Source: Membranipora membranacea
Lineage: Eukaryota; Bryozoa; Gymnolaemata; Cheilostomatida; Membraniporidae
Direction of reading: 5' to 3'
Assembly: GCA_914767715.1 (NCBI GenBank)
Contig: OU612069.1
Location: forward strand, 3,660,001-3,724,000
DNA: 64,000 nt
Shown here: piece by piece, positions 46,401-60,165 of the stretch
Layout of the letters: the number at the start of each line of letters is the position of its first letter
Numbering within the stretch: the stretch's first letter is position 1
Program-made: the position numbers and the translations under genes
The notes under the pieces: model-generated
What the model saw: only the letters and a program-made list of their open reading frames with translations
Told to the model about the DNA's origin: nothing
Databases searched by the model: none

Positions 46401-49400
46401 TTTTTAACCACAATGAGCTTAATCATCACAGTTAAACTATTATGACTTTCAGGATCCTGTCAATAAGTGATATATGTCCTTACAACCCAATCTTACTATC
46501 TATCTCCCTTCTGTTCAAAGTGTTAGGCAAACCTGCCATTCAAAGGTGATGAAGGCTGCAATAATGCAGCCGTTTCCTTCCCAAACTCAACCCAAATATT
46601 CTATATTCGTGCGCAAGTAATTCTATTTCTAACCTCGGTGTTTTTTTTAAGTTCAAAATAAAATGTCTTTGTCATTGTGCTATAGAGAATGATTTACATG
46701 AGAATTAGACTTGTTAAAAATCATAGGACAACATGTACGGCTAGAGTCAGGTTCTCAATTTTTGATGGCTGGCGCAGGACCAGCATACCCAGTTTACTTG
46801 GTCTTAGCTTTCAATATTTAATACCTGGTTATAAATGGAACGTGATGTTGCGGAAAATATAGGCTATTTGGGTTAAATTTGGGCCGAAAATGGCCCTTAA
46901 TTAATTCATCCTTTATGACACTTCATTAACAGGTTCGGTTTACGCTTTGAACAGGGGGTCCATGATTGAGAGCTAGATAGATCATAAATCACATATTAAC
47001 AAATTCTGAAGTTCGTCAAAGTTTAAGCTTATTTACAATTTAGAGGCATTATTGGAAACAACTTGCATTTAGAGCAACTCCGCTGCAGACAAATCGTGCT
47101 CTCTCTAATTTAATCTCGCAGTTGAATGTTTTGTTTGACTGGTTGTTTTATTTTGTTATGACGGATCCGTTATCTCTATTTTAGTTATACAAGAGTTACC
47201 TGGCGATATTTACTATGTGAAAAACTTCTCGGCGTTTCATATATGGAGGGATCTAGCTCAGGTGCACATAACTCTGTTCCAGTATACGCATATCGATAAT
47301 GATAACACAGACGAGTTTAAGATACTCAGGCGAGGTATGTGCAATGACAAACAACTGTAACCAGGGGCAAAAGTCTGGGGGGCTCAGAATATATTTGTAG
47401 TGTTTCAGGCAGGTGGCGTGGGAAGACAAATCCACAAATCTTGTGGTTTTGTCTAGCATCACTTTTAATCTCTATGACCATTAACAGCATTCCAACAGTA
47501 GGCTACTGCTGTACTGTTTGTAGGTCAGTCTGTTGTTTTGGAAAACAGTCAATCCTTGGTCCTCAACCTTTACCATGGAATCTTTAGGTAGAACAGGATA
47601 ATCTTATTCATAGAACTCCAGAAACTTTGAGAGGTACTACAGCCATGTCATTCCTGGCCAGTCCTTCTCTTGCTAGGGTCAAGCTTGTTGATTGACATTG
47701 ATATGAATTCTATTATTTTTCATCAACAAAAAACAAATATGATACATTTGTTTTAAAGGCACCCTGATAGTGTTGTGTGAGATCGGAATTCCCTTTGAGT
47801 GTTTTGAGTATATGCCCGCTGCATCCTTCACTATTTTTGGTATACCAAAAGCTGCTCCGCTGTTATCCGTTAGCTTTTCTTGCCATCTCAGCTTGAATAG
47901 TTTGTTGTTTGCTGGAAACTTACTTTTGCTGGTTCAAATTAAAATTTATTCGCGGCACTTGCCAACTTTTTATTTGGAGTTGAACAAGGGACTGGAAATA
48001 ACTGTGTGTTAGTTAAGGTAGTGGGAGTCCTCAATCATGAAAAAGAACTGCACTGGAAAAAATCACAATTTGTGTTCAACTCACCGATGTGTTAGTGAGT
48101 TCCAGTCTGGAGGTTATGCATATGGTACATGCAGAAAAATATATCAATATGAGTGACCTGTTAGTCATAAGCCATTTATTGCGTCCAATCAAAACCATGT
48201 GTCATCAACACTTGGATTTACTCTCTCTCTTTTTTTATTGTCTGCAGGTTTCCAAAGGCATTTTGTCCCTCTGGACTGTTTAGTAGAAGCATTTCCTCAG
48301 CGATTCATCATCCAACCCGATCTAAAGCTTCCTCTCGCCAAACTGAACGGAGTGGAGTTTCCTGTACCTCATGAAGGCCATGAGATAATGATGTACATAT
48401 ACCCGGAGACATGGCATCTAGTGAGAAAACCCGCCGGTTGTACGTAGCAGCTGTATTAAGAATAACTAATATTATAACATTATATATATTATTGTAGTTT
48501 TGTATTATTATATCATGTAATGTTATAATAATTAACTAATATAGCTTCGAGTTATTAGAATGAGGGTTGAGAGTCTCGAAATCATAATGACCGCAATATG
48601 AACAGAACCCTACAAAAGATTTACTTTGCTTCAAAGAAGGACTGATCGTAAATCTCGATGCTGAAGATGGTTATACGTATGAGAATCTCATGTCAACCAT
48701 GTTGAGATTCAAATGGCACCAGTAGTTTTTTCTCTCACAGCAAACAATTGTCCAAATGTTCTACGCTGTTTCAGTCGCAAAAGTTAACTTGAACCACGTA
48801 ACATGTTTAGTATGATGGTTAATTTCGAACATTATTATCAACTTTGCAATAGATCTGTTAGTTGATTGTGACCTAAAAGCTAACATGTGTTATAGTAGTG
48901 TAGTCAATATATGCAAAGACATTCCATCCAACCTATATATGAATGCACCATATCTTTATGTGTTTAACCGTTGCCATAAGTTATCGTATGGTTTACTAAC
49001 TTTATTATTCTAGGGTTTAGGTGTAATTGGTTGCCACTCAACTGCCCTTCCCATTTTCCCATATAACACCCTTTTTTTTCTCAGTTTATTGAAGCTTAAA
49101 AATGCGGACAATTTCTTTCAAAAATGACTCAGACCTTGAACGAGTCATTACTTGCATAATCTTAATATCATTATATTTTGGTATATTTTTGGTTTTTCTC
49201 ACATGCTGCTTCAAAGCCAAACTAATATATTTAGTAACATTCAATTTAGACAATGTAGTTTGATGTCAAACAATATTTTTCCGGGGATAATCTCCAATTT
49301 GCTATAGTTGTGTCAGATTGACTGTTAATGTATTAGTGATTGAGTTTATTTTTTGTTTCCACTTGGATTAGAGATAGCTTTTCCATCCATTCACAATTTA

Positions 49401-52400
49401 GTAAAATTCTGTAACATGTGTAACGTGTAACAATTCAATGCACTATATCACATTTGTTGCGTAAGTTTGTTCTGTTCAACGTCGCTGCTCCCTATTTTCA
49501 CTTTTAAAACATTCCATCTGCAAAATATTCCACAATAAAATGAATGATCTGCTGAAAATCATAATGCATTTTCAGTTAGCTGAGGAGTTAAGTCCCTTGA
49601 CTTTTATATCACATCACCAGAGTTGTAATGTTGCTGCCTCATTTTTTTCCCACATATTTTTATGAAAACGTTAAGACACGCACTGGCAATTATGAAATAA
49701 CTATTTTCAAGTCGGTTAACCTGTCATGGAACTGCCGGTTTTCTGCTGTACCTGTGCCATAAACCTTAATCTTGATCCGTTATGTCCCCATACCGGTGGT
49801 TCCAATTCCACTGGATGAGTCTCTGGCGGCTTGAAGGGGGCCAACTCCAATTGCAGGCATATTAGATTATACCTCTATGTTTCAACAGTTGGACTCATTA
49901 TCATCATTTTCAGCTTTAGCTGTGTTGTCTGCAATATCAGCTGTCTTACCAGCACAAACAGTAATGAGAAATATCTTGTGAGATTGAGCGATCTAAGCTC
50001 AAGAAGTCTTGATACATGTTCGCAGTGTTGAATGCTCACATGGTATATCAGCTCAGTGGAGAGAGAGTGTTCGACTCCGAGCAGTGAATAGCGAGTTGCC
50101 CAATGAGTGATACCAATCAACCCATTCCATTTTGGCATGTAAAGATTGGTGAGCCCGCTTGCCAGTCATTTCCAGGCAGGAGTCGTGGGTTTAATTCATG
50201 TCAAGACTGTGATCCTGCTTGAGGTATTTGTTCGTGACTGTGTTGTATGAACCAGACTAAGTATTTTCACAATTTTGTTGCATAGATTCATCAAAAATAG
50301 ACCCCACCTGGAGTTTGTGAGAATAAGCTAAGGTCATGCACTGCCTTCATACCAACTGGACCTTCAATTGTCTGGTTTTCTCGATGCTGTATGTTAGCTT
50401 GCGGTTCAAACTGGTTGAATCAGTCTACCTTGTCATCTCACTTGACTTCTTGGCTATTAAATTATTGATCTCATTTAGGTAGCATTAAGTGTAAGATGTT
50501 CCCAGTGTTCTAAGTTGAGTCATGTTCGATAATACGATCGATATCGTGGCAAAAAGAGACATTTTCAAAGCTTTGTGCTCATACTTCAATGGGAACTGTT
50601 TTCTAGACGATCCCCTCTATATTTCTTTGTGGCTTCTCAGTTCCCACCAGTTTCCACTCACTTCTGATAATGGGTTTATCATTCAAATTATCCTTTGTCA
50701 TCATGACGTCTTTAATTAGATAAAAAGATGTATTCTCGATTCTTTGACATCAGAGTGTGACATTAAGTCATGAAGAGGAAGTCTAGATTCGATGCAAGGA
50801 ATCCCTAACTATCTAAAGCTGTCAAAATACGTCAAAGTATCTTAATGAGTCTATTAGCATCATTGTGAGAAGATGATAGGTGGAAATTATCATCAGGTAT
50901 TACAGCTTTTTTTTTTCCGTAAATTTCTCAGTTCGTTAGAAAGAAAACTTTCCATGTCCATAACCAAGACCTGTGGCCTGGTTAAGTGATAATGTTAATT
51001 ATATAAATATATGATTGTAGGTATTGCAAGCTGCTCAAGTCACGATTTTCTCTACACCACTTAGAGCAACATCAAGCATGTAGCAAATCCATTAGAATTG
51101 ACCCAGTAGAATAGTAATATGTTAGATAGAGTGTATTTTGGCTTTTTTAGGGGTGGCATAATGTTCACTAGCTAAGGTGGAAGGTTATGTCAAGCCTGAG
51201 GTATGGCAATGTTTTAAGAATGCGAAAATGGCTAACTTGTCCTCCAGCTAATACTTTACCCCTTGAGGGCTCACGCTACTACCCAACAGGTCATAAATTT
51301 TCTCCAAGAGGATTGGATAATGCTAAAATGCATAGCATGGAAATTTCATTTTGTTGTTTCGTTACCAATCTAGGAGCCCGGTTGATGGCTGCCACATTAC
51401 ATCAGCTGCTCTCCTATCCAATCCATATATCCTCCTATCAACTGAGTATTATATTGCCTGGCAACTGTCTTCATTTCTGCTGACTTGTGATGTTATTGAT
51501 TGTTTATAAAAAGCTAGGACATGTCATAAAAAATTTCTGTGACTCTTCTTCTTTCTAAACCATAACTGCTTATTATGTGTTTGCTTTATTTGATTTTGCA
51601 GCCCCTCTATTTTACACCCTGCCCTTCCCCCTACACACTGCACCGAATTCAGTGAGAGCTTTCATAGAGTATCATTTGGCCTTGTAAGTACACAATTGTG
51701 ATGTTTCATCTTAAAATTTGCACTAAACTGAAATGTGAGAATATTTTCTTCAAAACATGTACCTCTTGGGTATTTACTCAATTTAATTTCGTCACCACTT
51801 TCTTTCACACCTTAACACTGTGATAAAAAAAGACACTGTCCTCAAACACACAAGCACCGGATTCAGTGACAGCTTGCTGAGGTCGCATATCAACTCAACT
51901 GCTGACATGAGGGATGGTTGTTGTGATTTCTTGACTGTTGACGTTGTTTGTCGGCTTGGTATTAATATTGAATGAGTCAGTCTACCTGAATCAACTCAAC
52001 CAACACACCCCTACCAGTATGTTCTCTAAACAACAACACAGACCTCTCCCACAGTCCTCGTTATAGATGCGATGACTGGCTTTTAAATCTCAGTCCAAGC
52101 TGTCAAATTGTCATCTGTGAGTTTGATCTACAATATAGTTCTCAATTTGTTGACCGATATCCATGACCAACTTTTGTAGCAGTCTATGGGACCGCCAAAG
52201 AACATAACAAATAAGTGTTACCTGAAGCAATGAAATTTGCTTAACTATATTTCTAACTGACCTGTGCCTTTTAACACGTTTATACAAACTTGGAGATGGT
52301 AAGGATTGACTCATTAGAATGTGCGTGCTACCCCAAATAATATTATTCTAAACTTGTCACATAGTAACTATCGTTGAGATAAACGAATAAAAAAAAAGGA

Positions 52401-53850
52401 ACTGGCTTCTTCGTTGCATTAAAACTACTATGGCCATGGTTGAACCATGGGTCACCACAATAAATAATTATAAGGCAGTTGCCATGTGTTTGGCCAACAC
52501 ATGCTGCCAACTGACTGGGGTGCCGTCAAGACACCCTCAATTTGCCTTTATTTAGAGTGTGAGTCACTGCCGGCTCAAAAGTAGAATTTGCCCAATCGTA
52601 ATAAAGTTAATTTGATCAAATAACATTATTTAGTTGGTAGGGTGATTTGAGCAGCAGGATCATTCAACTTTTAAAAAAGCAATGTCAGCCTTGATTTCAG
52701 CTGTTTAGATTTTCACATACATTTTCAAGAAAAACCGCACATTTTCAGTGTGTTTCACCTTTTCACCATTATTTGTTATTTTTTTAATGTTCCTACACGC
52801 TATGTCATTTAGACAGCTCCAATTAGCGAGCGAGCCCCTCAATCACGGGTTGCTTATGTGGGTGGCGACCTTATAATTTCGCCCACCATAGCCAGATTTT
52901 CTTTTTAGATGAGGCAAGGAGTTGTTTCTTTGGTGTTTAAGTTTTGAAAATTCTTAGGTAGAACTCCTGTATTTATGGACTTGATCCAAACAATACCTGA
53001 TGTGTGAGTTGAATGTATATACTTTAAATGTGACAAAATAAGAGTGGGATGTGCCAATTTAATTATCACCATTTCTCCCACGTAAAGGTCATGACTGAGC
53101 TAAATTGAAAACAACAATGTGATGATCACGTTTATATTCACACGGCTTGTTGTTGATCAATTAAATTCAGACAAACTTTGTAAGTTGTGACAAAATATAC
53201 TCTCTGTGACACAATTGAGTTGTCAGTAGCAATTTAAGCTGGTGAACAAGGTTTACCTACAAATTCCTATGTCATAGTGTTAGGCGCAATTCGTTTGATT
53301 AAAGACTATCAAAAGAGCAAAGGAATATATAACCTGGCAGCTAGTTCTGCAGTGGAATTGTATATGGCTCAGTGGTTAGCGTGTCTGCCACTTGACCAGC
53401 CGGTTGTGGGTTCAAACCCCGTTCGGGACCGAAATTTGTTTCGACTTTGACTGATCACACAGTCCCTTCGGATCAGTGGATAATGGAGGTCTTCTGTATG
53501 TACAACACCATTGTGCATGCCGATTAAAGAACCCTCCTGTATGGTATAACTCTATGCAGGAGGATGCTGTCATCAACCACTGCAGCTCCGGCCTTGTAGC
53601 GCTATGCTTCACGCTGGGTTAAAAGCTGTCAGTGGTTGAAAAGTGGCACTAACGACTCGGAAACCTAGTCGTCACTATAAACCTCTCTCTATGCCGCACC
53701 TATGCTGCTCCTCAGTGCAGTCATCGTCTACCTAGACGGACAGCAACATCACATATATATGTAATATTTTTATACAGAAAACATCAATTGCACTTCAGAG
53801 CCAGACTACAGAGTCAAACAAAGCGAATTCGAATCAGGTGCCTTTTGTGA
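43490..53850 (+). CDS. LicD/fukutin/FKRP-family type II membrane protein
   Basis: Exons 43490-43644 (the exon begins at 43484), 44609-44721, 45256-45378, 47185-47334, 48248-48439 and 51602-51683/51687, with an optional last exon 53778-53850; phases match at every junction. The N-terminus has a short basic stretch and one hydrophobic segment (IAIIISCTLLLLSVICIPLFV), a signal anchor that would place the rest in the ER/Golgi lumen. The LicD nucleotidyl/phospho-transferase signature is clear: HWLCYGTLWGVLRGG followed by LLDYDKDGD, the acidic metal-binding motif. Later parts resemble the family (HFVPLDCLVEAF, FPVPHEG). Family members transfer ribitol-phosphate or phosphocholine-like groups to glycans; the substrate here is unknown. 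Three 3' ends are possible: the stop at 48445-48447 if the gtacgt donor at 48440 is unused, the stop at 51685-51687, or 53848-53850 through a perfect gtaagt donor at 51684. Length is about 245-295 aa. Confidence 0.75.
44998..45020. repeat. (GGGC)n microsatellite
   Basis: Short gcgggcgggcgggcggga run in an intron of the LicD-like gene, conspicuous in AT-rich surroundings. Confidence 0.9.
45478..45565. mobile_element. Short fold-back MITE, 88 bp
   Basis: aagttgagattggaag at the left is the exact inverse of cttccaatctcaactt at the right. The inner bases (actaaaa and ttttagt) also pair with small gaps. It is intronic in the LicD-like gene. Confidence 0.75.
48466..48535. repeat. AT-rich inverted repeat
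   Basis: actaatattataacatta pairs with taatgttataataattaact around a loop of about 30 bases, directly after exon 48248-48439. Confidence 0.6.
49000..51600. other. Long intron, no internal exon recognised
   Basis: Between coding exons 48439 and 51602 of the LicD-like gene. A degenerate tRNA-like sequence (about 50,045-50,215, with atcagctcagtggagag and gtcgtgggtttaattc) may be a SINE remnant. Nothing else is supportable. Confidence 0.4.
53360..53760 (+). mobile_element. tRNA-derived SINE, family 2
   Basis: A box tggctcagtggttagcgtg (53,365-53,383) and B box ggttcaaac (53,409-53,417) have tRNA spacing. They are followed by a body of about 320 bases and an atatatatgtaat-type 3' end. It lies in the last possible intron of the LicD-like gene, directly before the optional exon at 53778. 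Confidence 0.7.
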
Positions 53851-54619
53851 CAACAACCATCTCTCTCACTAATGAGTTGTGCCTAGCGAGATCAGCTGGT
53901 ATAGGGTTGTATTGCTGCCACTCAAACTAAATTACTGTTTTATGTTGAATGTCACCCATCAAGATTCACACCTCTTGAAGTTTGTCTTGAAATATCATTT
54001 AATTTCAGAATGATCTCAGATAATTTCAACTTTTGGAAAAACCCACTGCAAGTCATTTGATTCAACGCTCTATTCAAAGGTTAGGAAAGAGGCAGGGTCC
54101 AGCTATCTGTTTGACACCAGAATAGTCATGCCCTGGATCTGCAGTACTTGACTACATCCCTGGATACTTTGGTAGGCCTACGCAATCTACATACTCACGA
54201 CATACAATTAATTATATATGAGGCTGTTGTATGGCTGAACAAACTACTTTATTTTGGTTTGGCCGCTATGCTTTCGCCAAGAAACCAGACACTTCTTCTT
54301 CGTTGACTTGACCAGCGGCTTTCAAAACGACTTGCAAAGAGGGTAATCAGTCAATGTCAGTGTAGGCCAAAGATTTGGAAGTGAAAATCTTGAAAAAGGT
54401 AACTCACAAGTGCCTCACTATATCACTTACAACTTTTTATTCTTTTACAACAATGAAGTTCGGAGAAAAAGTAAATGTCTTCGTAAAATTGATGACTTAG
54501 TATCCCACCTCTTTATGAAAATTGTACACAATGTGAATGCAAGAAAAAAATGTCTATTAGTACTTGTTGAGAAAGATTAGTTTAACGTTGGCAGTTGAAA
54601 ACCAACTTATGCCATTCAG

Positions 54620-57600
54620 TTATGAGGAGGAAGCACGTGCCAAGGTACTCTTCAAATCACCGTGTGAGTTGTATCTGCTGATAGTAGAACGCAGGTGACT
54701 ACCTGTATTATGAGACTGATGGGCACTGCTAACCCCTCTATATCCTGTTAGTCCACTGTCGACTGAAACTTTCCTAATCACAGTGCAGTGATTTCCCTCT
54801 TTTCGTCTCAAATTGCAACCTGCGACCTGTAAGAAAAATTTGAGCTGTAGAAATACATGGAATGCAACTATCTTTTTTGTTAATGGAATGATCGCATTAC
54901 AGCTATGGTAGATGTTATGATACTAGACAAGAGGTAGCACAACTCCTTGTTATTCACAATTCTGCCAGACGAATTATATAATTTCTAGAGAACTTAACCG
55001 ATTAAATCTATTTTCAGACTCAGAGAAAATACCGAGTAAAATATTATTATTCTTTAATTTTCACCGGTCACCAACGGTGCTGGAGAACATGCAATCTACT
55101 CTGCAATGGTTTGCAAGTGCATGCCAGACCGTCCATAAACAATTTCACTCTAATGTATGTTTGCCTCATTTTCCATTTATAAAAATGACTTGTTTTGTTG
55201 CCCTGTCCCCGTATTATATGCCTGGTCTGACTGATGCACCGCCCTCGGCCTTATTAGGATATATATATTACGCTTTTTATATGTTAATCATGCTGTATAT
55301 AAACCGATGCACGTACTGTTTGAGAGGACTCCGGAGTGCGCTGGTTATTATTAACCATTTTAACTTGAGCAAATAAACCGTTTTTATTTCTAGAATAGAT
55401 ACTTGTTATTGGGTGCATTTTTATGTGTTAGGACTCTGTCTCTTATTATACAAAAATTAAACTGGAATCATCGCTGCAAATCAGCTTGAGTATTTAATTT
55501 AGTTAGGAGTATCAATAATGAGAAACATGTAAGAAATCACCATCACTCAATACTTGGTGCGCCCTGCACTGGCCGTGCTACTTGATTAAAAGTGGAAGGG
55601 TCCCACCATCATAAAGGGTGCCTACCCACAACAGTAGACACAATTGTGTGGCAATTGTTATAATATAATCACAAACAATGAATTTGTAGTGTAGATGTAG
55701 CCAATGTATCGGCTCTTGACTGATAAAAGCCAACACGTCGGCTAGTGTAGGGAGAGCCAATGAAGTCAAGTCAGTGGAATGACCAAAATGACAAACAGTT
55801 CATAAATGGATATTGACATCTTCAATTTGCAAATTGCAAGCGAAACCCACTGGTACAAGCCAGATTTATCAATTGAAAAGTTGTTATGTCAATCTTTAGG
55901 ATGTTGCAAAACCGTTCCGGAATGACTTAAGAAGATGATTGCCTTACATCTAAATATCTAAACACCTGAGTATGCAATGCTGACAATAATATTATGATAT
56001 GCAGTAACAGGGCACTGACTGTGCTTATATAATAATCACCATTTTCTATCACACAGGAACGATGATATCAAAATAGATAGTACAAATACTTTGAACAGCA
56101 ATTATCACTGTAGGATATTTACAATAACGATACTCTGAATCTTTTTTTCACAACCCCTTACATTATAGGTTCTTGGAATGAAAATACAAAGTCAGATTTC
56201 ACAATTTTTCTAACACCATGGTTATACCCAATATAAGTGATGGTAGAACTCAGTGTGTGCCTTCCCTGATTTGTAGCTCTTTGCAGTGTTTTTGTTTTCA
56301 AAATTTGATTGATCATGTGAACCAATGCATCACAATAGTATCAAAATTTGATTATGAGGTGAAATCCACTATGACTATAACAAATTCAAATAATCAGCAA
56401 CATATCTGACCTTCAAATTCCCGATGCAATTTTCTGCCATTAAATGGTTAGCGAAGGCTCCTGTATCAAAATCCTGCTGTGAGCCCTCATGTGATTCGCT
56501 TGGTTTTCTTGTTCTTTTTCGGAAGCTGAATCTCTTGATGCTGTTACGCCGGAATGATGGGGACTCTGCTGGCTCAGGGGAGCGTGGGGAAGGAGGAGTT
56601 TCTGGTATCGCTTGTAATAGCCTCATTCGATTGTTATACATCTGATCTCCAAGCTGCCTCAAGTGAGATTCTGTAGTCGGCACTCTGCAAGAAAATTTCA
56701 TCATCAGATGGGTGATGCCTTGTCTGGGGGAACAACCATTTAGCAGGTAAGGTCAAAATCAATTTGCTGTTTTGTTTTTTTCATCGCATATACAAAATTC
56801 AATAACCATCACCTATGACTTTGATCTCTCTGATTTGTACATCTATATTTAGCGGAAGTCTCTCATATTATCAATAAATTTTCGGCACTTTGACGGCTAT
56901 AACAACTTTTCTGTTCCGCTGTCCAATTATCCGATGTTCATTAAATTTTTAGTGTAAAACAGAATCTGAATTGTTGAATTAGAAAATAAAGGACAAAGTT
57001 CATATGTACAAACTAATACCTCAGAGGTCCAAATTCAGGTTTGAGTTCGAGTGAGGTACCGATGAGACTTTGACTCGACGCATCGCTATCAGGTGAGGAC
57101 TCAAGTCCAGAATCCTCATCCCCATCGTTTGGGAAGATCTTGAGTTTTATACCAGTTGTAATGGCTGAATAGAGTGAGACAGCATGGTCTGTACAAACCT
57201 CGGTGCTGTTCCTTATAACTCCCATCACTACAAACATAAATCAGTAAGCATAGAATAGAGATTCAAACATAATTATTGCTTTCTTGTGCTTTTTCTGAAA
57301 ATACTTTGAAATAATGTGATTTATGCCAATGAAGTATGCATTAATATAAGTATGGTAATATTTGATTATGATGACAGTAAAAGGATGTGAAAAATTTTCT
57401 TTTAAATATTTCATCACTTACTGTCACAGAGCTCTATGAATAGTTGCTCGAAAAATGTGTCATATCATTCCATGTTTTTGTTCAATTTCCGTGAAATTGT
57501 CACAACAGAGCTATGTTCCCACAACTGGGATAATCTCTATGCAGCCAATACTGCAGATGAAAAAGTTAATATTTTGCACCATGTCATCAATAGTATTTTA

Positions 57601-60165
57601 GACAAACACTGTCCTCACCGCAGTATACATGTGCCACAAGGAAAACCAGTCCTGACCACTCCGCTTAAAAGAAAGCTATCGCCCGCTAAGAAAAGAGCCC
57701 ACCGCAAAAAACAAACCTTCATGGAAGGCCATCTCCAAATTGCTGTCAATAAAGCTAAATGAACAGCTTGCCATTCAGACCTCTGACAATGGGAACAATG
57801 CAGTCCGTGGTAGCAACAAGAACTGGTGGAAAAATGTTAAGGACTTAATTGGGGAGTCACCGCAATTCAACTCGTGTCCCCTAACTTCTATGAGTGACCG
57901 CTGGCTTAATATGGTACAGTTTGTAAACGATCTCAATTCGTACTATCTTGCTGATCATGAAAGGTATATACCAGACTTTGCGGATATGCATGTGACAGAT
58001 ACAGCGTATTCCTTATATCAAACTAATGAAATGGCTGTCTTTGCCTTGCTCAGTAAGCTTGACACATCGAAAGCAATAAGTACAGAAGATTTCCCAACGT
58101 TGGTTAGCAAAAACAATGCTCACCTGATCACGCAGCCTATGACAAATATCATAAGCGCTGTATTGAATAGTGGACATTTTCGTAGACTTTGGAAACGTGC
58201 TGAGATTACTCCACTTAAAAAAGTAAAGTCGCCCCAAACTTTCAAACAGCTTAGACCAATATCTTTCCTCTTTCATCTGCGGAAAGTCACAGAATCTGTT
58301 ATATCTGGCTTCATCAAAAAAGAGTTACCATCACTGGAAAATCAATTTTCTTATACTAGAAACTTAAGCACTACTGATGCTGTGGTGAAGTTTGTCACGG
58401 ATATTGTTCACAATCTAGATGATCCCAACAATCTGGCTGCTCAAGCACTGCTTGTTGACCTTAGTAAAGCATTCGATAAGATGCTCCCTGATATCGCTGT
58501 GAAGAAACTACTGTATCTGGGTATCAGACCAGAGATCACACGTGTTGTGATAAGTTTCTTTTCTGATCGTGTACAGAGAGTTGAATACTCCGGTGTCCGT
58601 TCTCCATATCAGCCTTGCAACATAGGAGTACCATAAGGAATGGTCTTGGGCTCACTGTTATGGAACATATTCATTGACAATTTGAGGCCTGCAGTAAATT
58701 GCATTAAATATGCCGATGATACAACAGTATACAACATGGTTCACAAAAGAGATGTGTCAATATTTAACTCTACAGCGCATAAGGCATCCCTTTCTTTCCT
58801 TCACCCGGGGAACCCCATCCAGGAGGCTGCAGACTATGCAATGAAATGGTGTCGACTTAACTCTATGCTTCTGAATGCTGCTAAGTCGCAGTCGATCACA
58901 TTCACCTTGCAGAAGTCAGTAGACAGCGTTCCCATTAATGTAAATGATGTTGTAATAGAAGAGAATAAATCTGTGAGACTTCTTGGTGTGTACATCGACA
59001 GTCATATGAGGTTCTCTGCCAATGTTGACTCAATCATAGCTAAAGTGAAACCCGCAAATCATGCTTTGATTCAATTGAAAAGAGTAGGGATTAGTGTATC
59101 TAGCCTAGCTGTTTTTTATAAAAGCAGAATCTTATCATTGCTTAGTTATGCAGCCCCCAGCTGGTTCCCCTTTCTTTCACATAGTGATAAAATGAGACTG
59201 GAGTGAGTACAGAAGCTTTGTCTTCGAGTAATTTTACCAAGCTACAACAATTACGAACAGAGACTGTCATTCCTTAGTTTAGAAGAACTCTCTGTTTATC
59301 TTGACATTTGCTGTTTACAATATGCATCTAAGATATATCAAGCAGGAAATCATCCATTGAAGAATTATATTCCAACCGATCAAAGATCAAGCTACACTAG
59401 ACATGGCACTGCATTATCACCAAAATATAGAACATCCCTGTATGAGAAAAGTTTTTTCTTAAACTACTTTTGATATCTTTTTTTGCACACGGTCTCATTT
59501 GCCCTCGTTGCATTGATCGGTGTTGAATAAAGTTAATATCAATCTATCTATCTATCTGTCTATCTAAATGATGGAAAGTTTCTTTCACAGAGTATTTTGA
59601 ATAGAGAACTTCGGGCCGAGGCAAAATTACTTCCTGTTGATTCTCAACCATATGTAAATTTTACCGGGATTGCTTTGTTTACATGTAGTCTGTACTTACC
59701 ACATCTATTTAAATGCAAGGCAAATTTACTATGTCTTTCTTTGATAAATTGCTGTAAAACGTTTTGATGCCAATAAAACATACACATGATAATTGTCAGA
59801 ATAGTTTTTGGAGTCAACATTGGCCTGGAAAATGTCTTTTCATTAGGTGCCACAGAAATAAAAATGAATCATGGTTATACTGGGAGAAAGCAATAGCAAA
59901 GAGGGGAAAAACAAAAGAGGTGAAAAAGTAAATTGGTGGGTGGAATGATTGGATCATATTAGCTTAGGATGAATTGACAGAGAATGATGATGCTTTTTGA
60001 CATAAGAAAAAGAACGGCTTCAAAATTGTGATGAAAAGCTCACCTTTGTCAATGTGTTCATCGATACCAAGGTGCAAACCTTTGGCAATGATATGTTTCC
60101 TTCTCTCTGTCATGATACTGTTGCCTGTTTCAATCAAGTGTCCGAACAGAAAACTTTGTTGCAAA
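54620..60165 (-). CDS. Unrecognised multi-exon gene with a BH3-like motif (3' part)
   Basis: Four minus-strand exons join in phase: about 60165-60044, 57227-57020, 56684-56411 and 54826-54620 (stop at 54620). All have GT-AG boundaries except that the first exon's 5' edge is uncertain. The product (about 268 residues seen) has a helical start (MTERRKHIIAKGLHLGIDEH), an acidic Ser-rich stretch (DGDEDSGLESSPDSDASS), then TESHLRQLGDQMYNNRM. This last fits the BH3 pattern (L-x-x-h-G-D-x-h), and is followed by PETPPSPRSPEP and a basic patch (RFSFRKRTRKP). The C-terminus is Ser-rich. BH3 motifs bind Bcl-2-family grooves, but the pattern is short and can occur by chance, so BH3-only identity is a hypothesis. 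The N-terminal exons are not located. LINE F occupies the intron between the first two exons. Confidence 0.55.
55688..55745. mobile_element. MITE M2 remnant
   Basis: agccaatgtatcggctcttga and aaagccaacacgtcggct are inverted, matching the outer arms of family M2 with the centre deleted. It is intronic in the BH3-like gene. Confidence 0.6.
57440..59567 (+). pseudogene. LINE F, 5'-truncated reverse transcriptase with nonsense mutations
   Basis: Plus-strand element antisense within an intron of the minus-strand BH3-like gene. It starts in the endonuclease-RT linker (CPHRSIHVPQGKPVLTTPLKRK), changes frame near 57,750, then carries an RT: LDTSKAISTEDFPTLVSK, FKQLRPISFLFHL, LLVDLSKAFDKM, IGVP, then stop 58634-58636 where PQG is expected (a Gln-to-stop change), then KYADDTTVY. 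A second stop at 59204-59206 interrupts the C-terminus, which is recognisable to 59471. A (CTAT)n tail closes the element at about 59,533-59,567. It is related to LINE C. Confidence 0.85.

Noticed and set aside
51187-51483. 98-codon open frame as an exon
   Set aside because: No splice sites or family similarity fit it, and it lies inside the LicD-like intron. Its composition looks like chance.
53365-53417. Genuine tRNA gene suggested by A and B boxes
   Set aside because: The acceptor stem does not close and an unrelated ~320-base body follows, so a SINE is the better reading. The same applies at 24,310-24,375, 31,660-31,735 and 61,772-61,862.
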